Shown in pieces: positions 42,016 to 55,035 of a DNA stretch of 64,000 bases. The stretch comes from Trichoplax adhaerens (taxonomy: Eukaryota; Placozoa; Uniplacotomia; Trichoplacea; Trichoplacidae): the NCBI RefSeq assembly GCF_000150275.1, contig NW_002060944.1:3290229-3354228 (forward strand), read 5' to 3'. The position numbers were made by a program, and so were the translations under genes. The notes under the pieces are model-generated. The model was given only the letters and a program-made list of their open reading frames with translations. It was not told where the DNA came from and searched no databases. Each line of letters opens with the position of its first letter. Positions within the stretch are counted from its first letter, which is position 1.

Positions 42016-43366
42016 ACCCCTTATTTTTTATTTGCCTTTGCGAATATAAATAAATCTTTTATTTTCAGCCTTATATTCCACATGAAACGTCCATGTTTAT
42101 GAATTGGTTTAGTTAACTAAATGTGATAGATTGTAAATGATCATCACTTTGTTTTAAAAAATGTATCACGGAGCAGCTAATAGCAGTCATGTGATGCTAT
42201 AATTATTAAACGTGCCTTTAATTGCTGTATATAATATCTCGCAACCTTTTGTTTTATAGACTAAAAGATTATTAATGCATGTTAATTAATGTTGAAAATT
42301 TTGCAAAAAAGACAATGAATATTATCTGCAGATACTATTAAAATTATACTCTAATTGATTCGTTTTAAAATCCAAAGGAAACCATAATTTTTATCCGAAT
42401 GAAATTGTTAGATTTGGGTTACCCAAGTCATCCAAAAAAGTAGCTATTGATATTATGTGTATAGCTTTGTAATTTATAATGTAACAAAATTGTTATAATA
42501 TTGGCAACAAGTTTAAATTTGTCCAAAAAATTGCAAATTATATCAAGCCATAATCTGCATTTTGGCTAAAAGCCTCAGCTGTGCTTTATAATCTAAGAAT
42601 TTATTCAATGAATTTGCTATCTTATTAAGAAAGGTGATCACCAATTGTATACTTGTGCTTTGCATCAATTTATATACCGCTTGACCGTTAGTAAAATTTA
42701 TCAGCAATCGCTTACCCTTAAATGTATGGATTGTGTATCTTTACTCGTGTTTTATATCATCCTAATTGACTTTATTGAAAGAAAGATGTTATTAACTATA
42801 GATTACATCATTCCAAGTGTGGTAATCTACGCGTGAATATTTTCTTAGGTAAGTAAAAGCTAATCTCTGATATATTTAAATAGCAAATGATGATTTTTAG
42901 ATAATCGGTTGATAAAAAATATGATTACTTCTTGAAATTTTCAAGAATGAACAGATAGCTGATGCGCACAATTTAATATAGGATTACTTTTTGTTTTTAT
43001 TTGTAACTTAGATACATATATTTTAATTTTTATCCCTACTTAGGACATTTTAGAAAGAGATCGATGTGTATTTTCGTCGGGTTGGTATTACAATCGCCAA
43101 TAAATATTGGAATGCCTACGTAGCATTTAGACCTGAAGGAGCAGCTAGTAGTACTGTAGCTAATAAACTTCCTGAGAGCTAAACAATTTCCACAAGAACT
43201 GAATAATTTATTCGCTGGATAGCCCTCTTTAATATTAATTCCTATTCTCCGATACCTTTATGCAGTAGTACTTGTCTTGGCATATTTCAAGTTAATACTT
43301 TAATGAATGCATACGCGAATAGTCGTTGGCGAATCCTTTTAGATTTACGAATTACGATAAGTATTC
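42016..43366. other. tail-to-tail spacer
   Basis: About 1.35 kb between the PI4KB stop and the stop of the minus-strand deaminase relative. One 43-codon open block at about 43053-43182, after a TTTTAG acceptor, reads IDVYFRRVGITIANKYW, but I find no partner exon. Otherwise AT-rich with nothing recognisable. Confidence 0.4.
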
Positions 43367-46300
43367 TTAATTAGACTTAATACTTTTACCAGCGACGTAA
43401 ACATTAATGATATTTCTATCATCCCCTAAAAGGAAGGCAACGTAATTCAGTATGATATTTTGTTTGAAAAAAATTCCCCTATTAGATATATGCCAGATTA
43501 GTATGTTCTCAGCTTACCAGCGTAAAGGAAACGTTGAAATTTTTCCTGCGAAAAACACATTTCAATCACTTTTCTATTACTTAATGGAATGAAATTATGG
43601 TTTATATAGTATATATACATCTTTGTAAAGCTTACCTCCAATCCATCAAAATCGAACGTGGAGATTACAGAATTATCGACGTTACAATCGATGAGAAGGG
43701 CATCAAAGTCTTTCCCCGTCTTAAAAATACATAGTAATTACTGTACGATTACGAAACAAGAATTTGATAGGAACACTTTACATATTGATTGCATGATATG
43801 AAATTCGGAGAATATTGATTTAACAACGAGTGTAATGGTAAAACCATCAATTAATGTAAGAAATTTTTCAATTGTTACGGCGCTTAGAGTGTAAATCAAG
43901 TTTGAATCATCTTAGCAACAAACCTGAAAATTTCCGATCCTTTTATCCAATCCTAAGACTATTTAGTAGAGTAAATTAATGGAAAGAATAGTAATTTAAA
44001 GCTGTTATACTACGTACATTCTGTTTACGAATACGACAAGAATTTGCCCTAGTTATAGCTCTAGAAAACATGTAGGTACGTACTACAATAGCAATGTAAA
44101 ACTGTTTTTAGATTATCTGCATACCTTTCGCTCCCCCTAATGTTGCCATACAAAATGCTTCTGCGTTACTGATTGGTTGATATGCAGTTTCTTTCACTTT
44201 TCCAATGCTAATAATCTTTGACGTAGTTATGGCCATCCTTATTGCATTTAATATTGAGACAGAGTAGCCAGCTCCGATATCTAAAAAGGTTTAAAGTTAG
44301 CTTATTTAATTGTAGTATCGTTGCCGATCAGGCTGGCATTAAGTGTTTGATGAAAGAATCAGCACAAAACTAAGTGCACAACAATATCGCTCAATCACCT
44401 ACCTGTGCCTAGGCCAACGTTAACGTTATATTTCAAAAACTTACGAGCATCGAATATACCACTACGTATACTAGAAAGCAATAATGAGTAGTATATATAT
44501 ACGTAAGCCGTAATTTATAAACTCAAAATAGCCTTAAATTAGTCGTTTTCTATACTATAAAGTAAAATATTTATGATCACATATGCGATAAGTAGGAGTA
44601 GATACGAACAAAACTGTAACAATTATAAATCATTTATAAATTTAAACTAAGTATCAAATGGACCACTATGGCTACTAGAACACAATAATCCATAAATTAT
44701 ACAAATGTATATACACCAAATATATTCCTACAGACTTGAGCCTAGAATCAAAATAGATTACTACGTATGTCAGAAAGGAATAATTTATATACTGGTTGTC
44801 CATAAATTCAAATTTGAGTCTCAAATAATCGCTACTTACGCGTCTTAACGTAATAATACGCGTATACTGTAATAGACAAAAACCTTAATACGCAAAGATC
44901 TGGCTAATGATTGCGAATAATCTTAGAGACTATTTCAGCCAAATCTATCATTTATTACCTAATATTAGAATTAGGACAGTGAGATACACCAACATTTCGG
45001 TCTTTCAATAATTGAATATCTTCTTCGGTTACGTGGATACAGTGAGCTAAAATAGTCTATCATAAATTTTAAGAAATAGAATCAAATTATACGATTGTGA
45101 TAGGCTTTAAGATTCCCTATTTCTTCTCTCATTTATCAGTTAGATCTTTACAGGCTAAATAGTTTATGATTGATAATGGTACAACAAGGTCAGAAAATTT
45201 AACAATATTTGAGAATTATTGTAGCACAGAAATAATTATTTTAAATTAAGATAATGACATTGTACCCGAGGAGTAAGTAGAGATGCTTTATCCAATATGC
45301 TGGTATACGTTTTATTATTAGGAAACATTTCAAAAGCTATTTTGACTTCCTCTGCACTTTGAGCCATTGTTGTCTAAATGAAATTTACCCAGCACATTAG
45401 ATTAATTAAATTACTCGTCATCAATATCCATAAATTGCCTTCTAGCCATTGATCAGAAAAAAATTTACGTATAGAATTATTTTTGAGCCAGTAACTTTAT
45501 TTCTATAATAAAAACATAGAATCCTATCTCGTAATCTATTCATTGAATACATCATTCTACCTGAATACAGATCCCGAGATCTTTGGATAATTGATTAAAT
45601 TTTTGCACGAGTTTTTCGGTTGTTGTTTGGCGTAATCGAAGCACAAGAACAGGCATTAGTAGCGGACTCTAAAATTAGTTTGGTGAAGTTAAGCACACGT
45701 AAAGTATTGATTTATATTTAAATTAGAATAAGTTAGGATCTATCAATTAACTTATAAGAAATCAATGCTACGGCATAGATACTCTTACCACACGACTACG
45801 CAATGTTCTAACCAGCCTAAGATGGATATAATAATATCATAAGCGTTTACGTATATATAGAATATTAGTAGGAATTCCTAATTATAATGCGATATTCGAT
45901 ACCTGACAGTACTTTCATATGCTTGATTAGATGTCTCAAAGTAAAAATAAGGAGAATTTCTATCCATGCAAGTTTTCCCTATTATTGCTCTTTGTCCTTT
46001 TTTAACTAATAATGAAGAATTATAGCTGTAAATTGCTATAAGCTTGAGTTCCAATAAGACTTGAAATTGTATTTTATACGATTACTTGGATAAGAACATC
46101 AATAATAAAATGATCTACTGAAAATCGATTGTCAGAAAATTATTACTCAAAAATAAAATTTAAATTATAATAGTGCAATAAAATCCTGGTTGATCAAAAT
46201 AATCTTTTGATTATTATTTTCAGGATTACGATCTTAATATTTATCTTAGTCGACTGCACTAAGAAAATTACAAATTTACCATAAGTAAAATTATCATTAT

Positions 46301-47352
46301 CATTATTCTACTCCAATAATATTCCAGTCCAGCAGATAATTTTATCAGCTTTATCCTGCAGTAACTTACTTGTGATATTGGCTAAAGTGGAACAAGCATC
46401 AAAATGCATACTCATTAAGTAGCATGCGGTTGTGGTCCCATTATCGACCATGCATTTCTGTATAATAGTCGAAGAAATGAATAATTATTGTTAATTAAGC
46501 AACATAAATAACAAGTGCAGGGAATTAAAACGTCAACATAGATTTTTTTCTTAGATTTAAAAGTTCCAGCGATAAGCACATTCTAAAACTAACATTTCAT
46601 ATTATGAATACTCGATCGTTAAAATTGACTTACAACTAATTTCTGCATTAACCGCTCTGTGTAGTTTAGATCAAAGCATTGAGCTTCTGCTGGTAAAGCA
46701 CAATTTTCTAGCCAGTCAAAGGATTTCTTATCCATATGTGTACATGCCATTGGAAAGCAAGTAGCTGTTGCACGAGTATCAATTAGGCCAGGTATCATAA
46801 ATTGTCTAGATAGATATCGAAACAGAGCAGAAGAAAACTACCTCTATACTTTATGAAATCAATAGTCTCGAATTCTTATGATTATCTACTACTCTTAGTG
46901 AATATTTAAGCTAATAAGGACGATAACTATGCTCGTACCATATAGGAGCATGAAACTTAAAATGACTGTTCTAGCTAAGTCTAGTCCTTCATGTCATAGA
47001 AGTAATACAGTAAGTAGCATAAATATTCAATTTGAGGTGATTTTATAGCATATTCAAAGTTACCCTGAAGTCATCGCTAAGATATCTTTTTCATTAAATT
47101 GGTATTCCTTTCTTAAGTCTGTCAAGTTACCACGATCAAAAAAAACTATCTAGAAATTTCGTGTAGAAAAACCAAAACATACAAATATTATCATCTTCGA
47201 AGTTCAATCTTTTCCCTGAAATGGAATACTACCTTGCCACTAGTATTGACGATCATGATATGATCGTGTAAGTAAGCAATTTCCTGACAATTCGTTTCAG
47301 AGATATGGACGAAATTGCCAACTACGACTAATTGGATATTAGCATTGGCCAT
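43367..47352 (-). CDS. guanine-deaminase-like amidohydrolase lacking catalytic residues (probable pseudoenzyme)
   Basis: Fifteen exons from 47352-47233 to 43425-43367 give an intact frame of 444 residues, close to human guanine deaminase (454) and collinear with it throughout: TACYLMSMHFDAC, IIGKTCMDRNS, LLTPR, ILAHCIHVTEED, SHCPNSN, VGLGTDIGAGYSVSILNAIR, MATLGGAKGLD, GKDFDALLID, GDDRNIINVYVAGK. True guanine deaminase binds zinc through an H-x-H, two later histidines and an aspartate. Here the H-x-H after MPGL-D-T is replaced by R-A-T (residues 80-82). The S-H-I-S-E block, holding a zinc histidine and the catalytic glutamate, reads T-T-M-A-Q (about 236-240). The substrate arginine after T-P is V206. 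The later histidine (276) and the aspartate (327) remain. With no stops or frameshifts, the protein appears to be maintained for a non-catalytic role. A recently inactivated gene that has not yet acquired stops is the alternative. Confidence 0.9.
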
Positions 47353-49866
47353 TATAGTGATATCTTCAATTATTTTATTTCCGTATTACCGCAGACTAGA
47401 TTATTAATCATAGAAAAACACAGCATTATTCACCTCTGGAATACCAGAAGCACTTTCATTTTATTCAGGGTTAAATCTCGTATCTTAAGAGAACTGAATT
47501 CGTATCTTTAAAAAATAACAGAAATCTGGTTCATAGTATACTAATTGATAGGATGTTAACAAATCTTCTTTTATATTTCTACCCTAAAAATAGATTAACT
47601 TAAAGTTCAATATCTCAAACGAGCTAATTCATATTCAGGAGGGAAATAGAAACCTCGTCTTTAATTGCATGTATTGTATTAATAACTTTTTTCACTTTGG
47701 TGTTTACAGCACTACTAGCTTGAGCTAGCATTTAACAAACTTGCAATAATGCAGTTATATTTCTACAGATCCAGCTAGAAGCTTAATAATATTATGTATT
47801 TTAACAACAGATACCAAATTTCTGCTATTAATAATTACTATTCAAATGTTTTTGTAGAAATACTAAGGAATACTTTACTTTTCTGAAATCAGAATCTAAT
47901 ATTTCAAGAAAACCAAATATCATATCATAATGGATAACAGAAGCCCCAATTTACAACCATATTCGCGATATTGGTGAAGTTTTGTATCTATACTTATCAT
48001 AGTAATAGGCTAACCTTACATCTGCAAGGCTGTAATAATTCAGCATTACCTTAGTATTACCCTTAAAGATCCAATAGGATTACAAATTCTCACCAATAGA
48101 AAAATTGCAGAGATCTATCCGTTCTTATTGTATAGGAGTCTACAGTACGAATAAGATAGCACAGTTTCACATAAGATATAATAAATGCTTTTACTAACGA
48201 CTAAAGATTATAATGTAAATCTATAGACAAAATTTCTATAGTGTGTTATTGCAATGACTATGATTCAACACTACCATATGTTGCCTATGATGTAAATCAT
48301 AATTTATTACTAATATTATGCAATATTCATGTTGTCAGTCGGTCAGTCTTAAATCTGTTATTTACTAACATGTACTTTATAGCTTATATGATAAACCAAT
48401 ATTTTCTTGTTTTAATTATACTGAAGTTTTGCATTACATTTATGCTAGCTGCCTTACTGTATGAGATAAATTTGAGCTTTTTGGTGTTATACTTGATTTC
48501 GTAGTAAATAAAAATTTTTTACTAGTAGTCATACAGGTTTATCATTTACACATACATATATACTACAATATCTCAATTTCATTTCTATCATTCGTGCATC
48601 CTATCTGTTTTATTTTATCATTCGGCAGCAATGACCTTTACAACTATTAATGAATGATGTAGTTGCTTAGAGTCTTTTGTAGATTTTTCTATAACAGCTG
48701 ATAGAGATTGCAAGTTTCAAAGATAGATCATCAAATGTTGGACAACACTTTATTTTGTATTAGCTAGAGACATACAGTTTTAGGTAGATTGATATACGAT
48801 CGAAAATGTGGAGCGATCATTTTATGTTCAATACCTTACTAAAAATGCCCATGATTTGCTGAAAGTAGTTCTAAATTGCCTTATTACCAGCTCTTTGAGA
48901 CATTGAAGGTATGAGTAAATCATTTACGTTTACTTCTTACAAAATTTCGAACTAGACTTTATTTCCTTCATTAAACTAGACTTTAAGCTATATTACAGCA
49001 TTCATTCACTGCATATAGTTGCATGCTCGTGCAATAATAATTTTTACTCATCGTATTTTATATTGAGATTATCTATCTCATTCATATACACATAGCATTT
49101 ATCTGTTCTTTAATAATGATACGTATAAAAGATGCTCTTTTTTGCTTTGAATACACATAAGCATGATCTAAATAGAATGTTTTAATTGTTATTCTGCGTA
49201 TATCACTATGCATATCAACTAGGTAGGAGCTACACAACTAGATTGAGCTACCTAAACTATAATTACTACTCTACAGTACATCATGAAATGTTTTTAAGAA
49301 ATTTAGAAAGATACAAGTAAGATATTTGAAAATAATTTATTTAATTAAACGGCAACCTGTATTTTATAAATGATGACTGTGAAAACTATAATTTTTTCGA
49401 GTATTGATCATTCCTAATGGTACGTCATCAATGAGATTTTATTCGTATACAACGTATCATAAACGTATCTTTCTAACTGCACTTGAAGGTAGATTTTTGT
49501 TTATGTTGCAAAGTATAGTGAAATGAAACGGGCAATCTTTCATACATACAAAAAGAAATACTATTGGATATAACAAAGGCAAATTACAGCATAATAGTAA
49601 ATTTATCACAAAGCATCATAATTTAAAGTGTTCTTCATTTACAAATTAAATATCGAGATTCGCTTGCTGGATACAACTTTTATCCAGCTGTGATTAATCA
49701 ATCAATCAATATTAACCAAGCAAGAATTTCACTAAATAATCTGTACAGAAATTCATTATAAGCAGTAGACATTGAACGTATTTAAGTAGTACTACGCCAA
49801 TTCACTAGGTAATAGAAATAATATCAAAACATGAAAATATCTACTATCGCCGTAGAAGCTTAAGAA
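47353..49866. other. intergenic, no gene recognised
   Basis: About 2.5 kb of AT-rich sequence upstream of the deaminase relative and downstream of CIAO1. The one longer open frame (48241-48504) is a hydrophobic translation of T-rich DNA starting at a GTG. Nothing else seen. Confidence 0.4.
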
Positions 49867-52800
49867 TTAGTTATTTGAATGAACCTTCCAAATCTTAATA
49901 CAATTATCGTCAGATCCTGATGCTAATATGTTATCAACTTTCGGATGCCACCTAACAACATTTACGTCATGATTGTGTGCCTGGTAATAAGCAATAAATA
50001 GCTAAAAATTAGGATTTACCAACCTAATAAGCGTAAACTACAATCAATGCTGAACTTGAATAAGCACATTTTCTGAGAAAAAACTTTTATTAATTACCTT
50101 ATCTTTGCATAGTTCCATTGTGGCAGTAGCCGATGCATCGCTTGCATTCATTTCCTTGAAAGTGTTATTAGTAAAATATTAAACTCAGAACTATTGAAAC
50201 TAACTGATTTGATATAGATATAGTAATCCTTACAATAGAGAAGATACGAATTGCATCATCACCACAAGCGGTAGCAATCTTATTGTTTAGTTTAGACCTA
50301 GATAGAAGTATAACAGAAACCAAGAATTAAAGCATGTAATGAAGTTGCAGTTGCAAAGCAATGGGTGACTATATACCAATCAACGTCATAAATCGGCCTA
50401 TTATGATAACCAGCTATTGTACATATACTGATCCACTTTACTTCTGGAGTACCCCATAGTGTCCATTTTCCAAATAAAATTATAGAATTCAATTACAAGC
50501 ACGATTTTAGTCACATTCATAAATTACAATTAAGCAATCTAGTACGCTAAAAAAGTAAGACGCAACAAATAAGTTTTTGAATGTAAAAATTACAAATAAA
50601 ATCATACCATCAGATGGACCCGATTTTAAGCATTTCCAAATTTTTAAAACCTTATCATCCCCACAAGAAACTGGGCAATTAAAATATTAGATACGGTAAG
50701 AAAATATTGAAGCCAATACTGTCTTAAGTTGATTTTTTTTACATTCAATACAAGATAGAATTGATTACCAAATAATTCTCCACTGGAATGAAAGCTGAGC
50801 GACCAAACGGTTGATTCATGTCCAATAAGGGTGTGACTACATTCCCTTGATAAAGATAAGCAGAATTCAGCATTGAGAAAGACTACCTTTGAGTAAGTAA
50901 GTAAGTAAGAACGGCTATTGATTATCCTTAATAGAAACTGTTTTTATGAGATTGGAATATTGGTCCAGCGTAACTAACCAGTCATCGTCAACCTCTTTAT
51001 ATATCTTGATAGTGTTATCGTAGCTAGCAGAGACTAGAGCCTGTAAAGTATTGGAAAAAGCAGACAATTTAATTAGCCATATCACCTTTTAGCGATAATT
51101 AATATAATAAATTCGAGTACTTTATTTAAATTTGCTCTAATCATACGTTTTCTTTTGGACTCCAAACAACATGTTTAACATCTTGAGAATGATCGGTTAA
51201 TACACTAGCGCATTCATATTCTTCATCTTCTTCGATAACTTTTATTCAATTAGAAAACGAAGTACAGTAGTTATATAATATAGAATGAATAGTAGCAATT
51301 TATTGCAGTACTACAGAATGTTTAAATGAAACATATTAAATGACCACATACATTCCCAGATCCAGGCAGATTTATCTCTGCTACAAGAAGCCAAATACAC
51401 TCCAGAAGAAGACCAATTAACACATTTTACTTCATTCTCGTGCCCTTCTAGGGTTGCCATACATTCAAAGTCTGTAACAATTACATTGTAAGCAAGTTAT
51501 GCTGCATATAAAGCTAATGCCACCTCTATTTTCTATTCATTACAGTATAGCTGTTGTTATGATATTATATTGCATAATTTCCCATCAATAGCGAGTAAAA
51601 ATATATACTTGCCGATAAGACAAGATCATGCTAGGATAGACTAGAATAAAATAGTTTTATTACCTAAGCAAGTAAACTTAAAACTCTTTGCCAGTATGGT
51701 ATTTTAGTTTCATTAAATCAATTTACAAATTACAAGTTAGAATAGAATACGCATGAACGCTTACCTCCATCCTTTTTAGACCAAATACATATTGTTGCAT
51801 CAAAACTGCATGATGCTAAATAATTTCCACAAGGTGACCAAGCCACTTTACGTATAAATAGTTGGTAATGAAAGAGACAAAAGATGTTACATGTTGTTAT
51901 ATTTTAGATTATAGATATACGCGTACTCGTACGGCGTGATTATTGATATATTAGTTACAGAATTGCAATAGTAATAATCCAGTTACAACAAACCGAGACC
52001 AAGACTAAGCAATATTTGACCGAAATATGCTCTTTGAATTAGTACTAAGCTATGCTATTCTATGAAAGAATCATATATATTCTGTGATCGACAGGTATAG
52101 TCAGCTAGATGCATCTGTTACTTACCGCTACGTATCGTCCTCGTATGTCCTTCTGTAAGGATACTTTTACAAGTCCATTGATCAGAATCGGAATTTTTAG
52201 CCCAAATACGGATGTATTGACCGAAATTAAAAATCAAGAAAGGGAAAGATAGAGGTAGAAATGCGACAGTCGTCATTTAAATGCCACACAAGTGAAAAGC
52301 TATGCAAAATACCTTGTTACATTGTATAGTTTTGAAACTGCGCTACAGAATTATCACGAGTTTAAATATATTTGTGCATGACTACGAAAGCTAAATATAA
52401 ATTCTATATACAAGTAATTCTTTTGTAAGTATGTTAGAACTGTACAATTATCACCTAGTATGATTTATAATCAATTTTGCTACGTATTTATCAAATAAAT
52501 CCGTTGCCTTAAGTTATTACAAAAATTATCAGTGGTATTTAATTGTAGCTGAAAAGTTACCATCTGTACAGTGCTAAAACATTGTTTTAGACCTCTGAAT
52601 TATTTGCCTAGTCGTCATAGATTATGCATTTGAGAGAAAGTTAGGTTAATCTAATGTGTCTTATCCACGAAATTATAGGTGATGAAGCTATCTATCCGAG
52701 GCTACATCTATTTACATTATATTGAATCCTAGGAGTTAATGATAACAGTAAATAATCTATCTAACTACGTTTGGCGATATCCATAGCGTTAAGCTGTATT

Positions 52801-53999
52801 TCTGAGGTCAACTAGATTCATTAATCTTATTTAACCTTAGGTGTACATTATAGTAGTAGATATCTAATATAAGTATAACTAAGCGTAGTGATTGCTTTCT
52901 TAGAGTAGTAAATAATCTATCTATTTAAGTGAGATGAAATCCAGAGCGTTAAAGCAGTATGTCTGAGGTTAACTATATTGATTCTATTCCATCTTAGGTA
53001 TACATCCACTATAAAGTAGATATCTTATATACCTAAGCGTATTGATTACTTTCTTATAGTAGTCAATCATGTATGGAATTCAGTATGGTAAATCTATAGC
53101 GTTAAGCGGTATGCCTGAGGTTAATTGTATAGAGTCGAATGCACCTTCAGGTACACACTCGTAGTAGTATCCTATATAACGAAGCGTAGTGATTACTTTG
53201 TTGGCGAAAGTATTAACAAGTTGTTATAAGTAATCGTATACCGTATAAGATATCAGTACTGTAAGGATAATAGGCAACTTTACTACAAGATATAGTCAGT
53301 ACGATACTCATATGTAGAAATAGTTGTTCTACAATTACATAAGTATATCTATCTATATATATAAATATATATTATTTGTACTGAATGCGGAAGCATATTG
53401 GTATAGTTTTATCGCCGCTGCAGCTCGCTAACCATGCCCCATCATGACTCCAATCGACACACCAGATACGATCTGTATGACCTATTGGATACGAAATCAA
53501 TACATTCAATAGATTAGTTATAAAAAAAAGTCAATTGTAACCGTGGATTTACATTTCAGTAGCAATCATTTCGCCTCTTGTATCAATGAAATTAAGTCAG
53601 TTGGATGAGAAAATGTTGGTGCAAAATAAATTGTAAATTCAACAAGGACACTTGATTTGTGGTCGATTCGTGCCATCTTAAGCTTCACCATATGACTATC
53701 AAGTCTGAGTCCATAAGTAATAATGAGTAATACTGTAGTCATAGGCTATCGATGTAGAAATAAGTAGACAACTAATTGTACAAAGATAGCTGGATTAGGC
53801 CACATTTACTGGGCCTAGGTGCAGCCTATTTGAACTTGGACCTGTGTCTTGGCTGACGGATGATACACTAGACACCAACGCATTGCATACAACATCATAT
53901 CATTCATGTGATCCAACACGCCTCTTATTTTACAAGGTAATAACTTAAGAAATATCAGCAACCTTTTAATATTTGAAGCACTTCGATGGTAGAGGCCAT
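49867..53999 (-). CDS. CIAO1: cytosolic iron-sulfur assembly WD40 protein CIAO1
   Basis: CIAO1 is the propeller of the CIA targeting complex (with MMS19 and CIAO2), which delivers iron-sulfur clusters to cytosolic and nuclear enzymes. Thirteen exons: 53999-53963, 53481-53405, 52213-52126, 51845-51765, 51471-51352, 51238-51147, 51040-50979, 50845-50769, 50670-50608, 50443-50377, 50297-50234, 50154-50098, 49980-49867; 332 residues (human 339). Seven WD40 blades are visible: [19 protein letters not shown] and [103 protein letters not shown], and [10 protein letters not shown] near the end. The first exon encodes only [12 protein letters not shown] plus one base. Intron 2 has AT-AC ends and contains a tandem repeat. 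All other introns are GT-AG. Confidence 0.95.
52214..53404 (-). other. AT-AC intron 2 of CIAO1 (candidate U12-type)
   Basis: The upstream exon reads CSGDKT; the downstream exon reads IRIWAKN. Joining ACT to ATC restores the invariant WD40 strand D-K-T-I-R-I-W at exactly the family length. The removed segment then begins ATACCAAT and ends TCAATAC. No AG occurs in the 30 bases ahead of the downstream exon and no GT fits upstream. Branch-like words TTTCTTGAT and TTTTTAAT lie 12 to 21 bases before the end. The donor matches the minor consensus poorly; ATATGCTT nine bases further on matches better but adds two residues. Confidence 0.6.
52749..53203. repeat. three-unit tandem repeat of about 150-160 bases inside a CIAO1 intron
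   Basis: Units start near 52749, 52909 and 53059. Shared ordered words on the plus strand include AGTAAATAATCTATCTA, ATCCATAGCGTTAAGC, GTATGTCTGAGGTTAACTA, ACCTTAGGTATACAT, ATAGTAGATATCTTATATA and AAGCGTAGTGATTACTTT. Divergence among units is moderate. It is unrelated in sequence to the array at 22617-23575 but similar in period and age. Confidence 0.8.
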
Positions 54000-54284
54000 A
54001 CTGACTCGTTGTAACTAATAGATTGAAATTGTAAAGTACTGGATTGAAGGATATTTATTTCTTATTTCTTGCCTTTTGCAGTCACAACTTGACTCATAAG
54101 AAGGAGGTAGTCCTGACGATCTGGTACTAGTACGGTATACATTACTACCAATCTACCCATACCAGTGATACCACCCATGGACCACCGGATACACTCTACG
54201 GTATACGGTACCATGGACCTGCAGAATCTGGATTGTACACGTCCGTACCACCGTCGTCCGAAGCACATCCGTCAACGGATTTCC
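54000..54284. other. CIAO1 upstream region
   Basis: About 285 bases upstream of the CIAO1 ATG, presumed promoter. It grades into the palindrome-rich tract. Confidence 0.35.
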
Positions 54285-55035
54285 TGTACTGTACAGTACA
54301 GTATTGTACTGACTACTGACTGCACACTTCAGTGGTTTGACCATTCAAACACGGCCTTCATGGTCTACAGTAGTAGTCCATGTTGTTTCAGTAAATGTGG
54401 CATCGATCTAAATCGAATCATAGTACCGTACTTTGGTCCTCTTTGATATAGTCATAGACTTGTGGATACCTTGTGGTCAGTCCATGATACAGTAATCTAC
54501 GCCAGTCGGACTGATACTTATGAACTACTAAACTCCAATATATTTTAGTAGTCCGTGCATCAAGTGACTTCAAGCCTTGACGCAATATCCACGCCTTGAT
54601 TCCTGTACTGACAGACAGGCGGACGAGACTTCTTGGAGGAAGTGACGGCAAATCACACTACCCGGTCATCGATGACACTTACTGAGTACTGAGTACCGTT
54701 GGCTTGCATGTACAGTACTGTACACTGTACACTGTACAGTACAGTACTGTAAATCAGCGTGGCCTTTTTCTTTCTCTTTTGCACGGTACAGAGTTCAGTA
54801 CAGAGTCGACTGTACTGTAAAATTGTACTGTACACTGTACACTGTACTGTACTGTACACTGTACAGTACAGTACTGTATCACGAATAGACCTGAGAAAGG
54901 TTCGGTTTGGCTCGATACGGTTCAATACCTTTATGATCTACAGTAGTGTACTGTACTGTACTGTACACAGTACCGTATACAGTACAGTATTCACGAATCA
55001 TACTCTACGGTGTACAGTGCATAGTACTGTACTTG
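54285..55035. repeat. large GTAC-palindrome tract
   Basis: Runs of overlapping self-complementary words occur: CTGTACTGTACAGTACAGTA (54285-54305), TGTACAGTACTGTACACTG repeated at 54709-54752, a longer run at 54806-54880, and 54945-55035 (GTACTGTACTGTACTGTACA). The 54709-54752 and 54830-54880 runs are near copies of each other and of their own reverse complements, so the region can form long hairpins or cruciforms. Unrelated-looking unique sequence separates the runs. All ORFs of 60-110 codons across it on both strands follow from the palindromy. Confidence 0.8.

Noticed and set aside
43053-43182. Open block after a TTTTAG acceptor, IDVYFRRVGITIANKYW
   Set aside because: Single block, no upstream exon or homologue recognised; listed only as spacer content.
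48241-48504. 87-codon hydrophobic plus-strand ORF
   Set aside because: It starts at GTG, has low complexity, and lacks splice or family support.
51841-52126. A further non-canonical (GT-AC) intron in CIAO1, suggested by a shared ATACGTA at both ends
   Set aside because: A consensus GTAAGT donor and an AAAG acceptor give an in-phase, fully canonical intron with one conservative residue change.
52213-52280. In-frame ATG and hydrophobic lead ([13 protein letters not shown]) ahead of the second CIAO1 blade, considered an alternative start
   Set aside because: The true first blade and an ATG exon that joins it in phase exist upstream, and the lead is explained by the pyrimidine-rich intron end.
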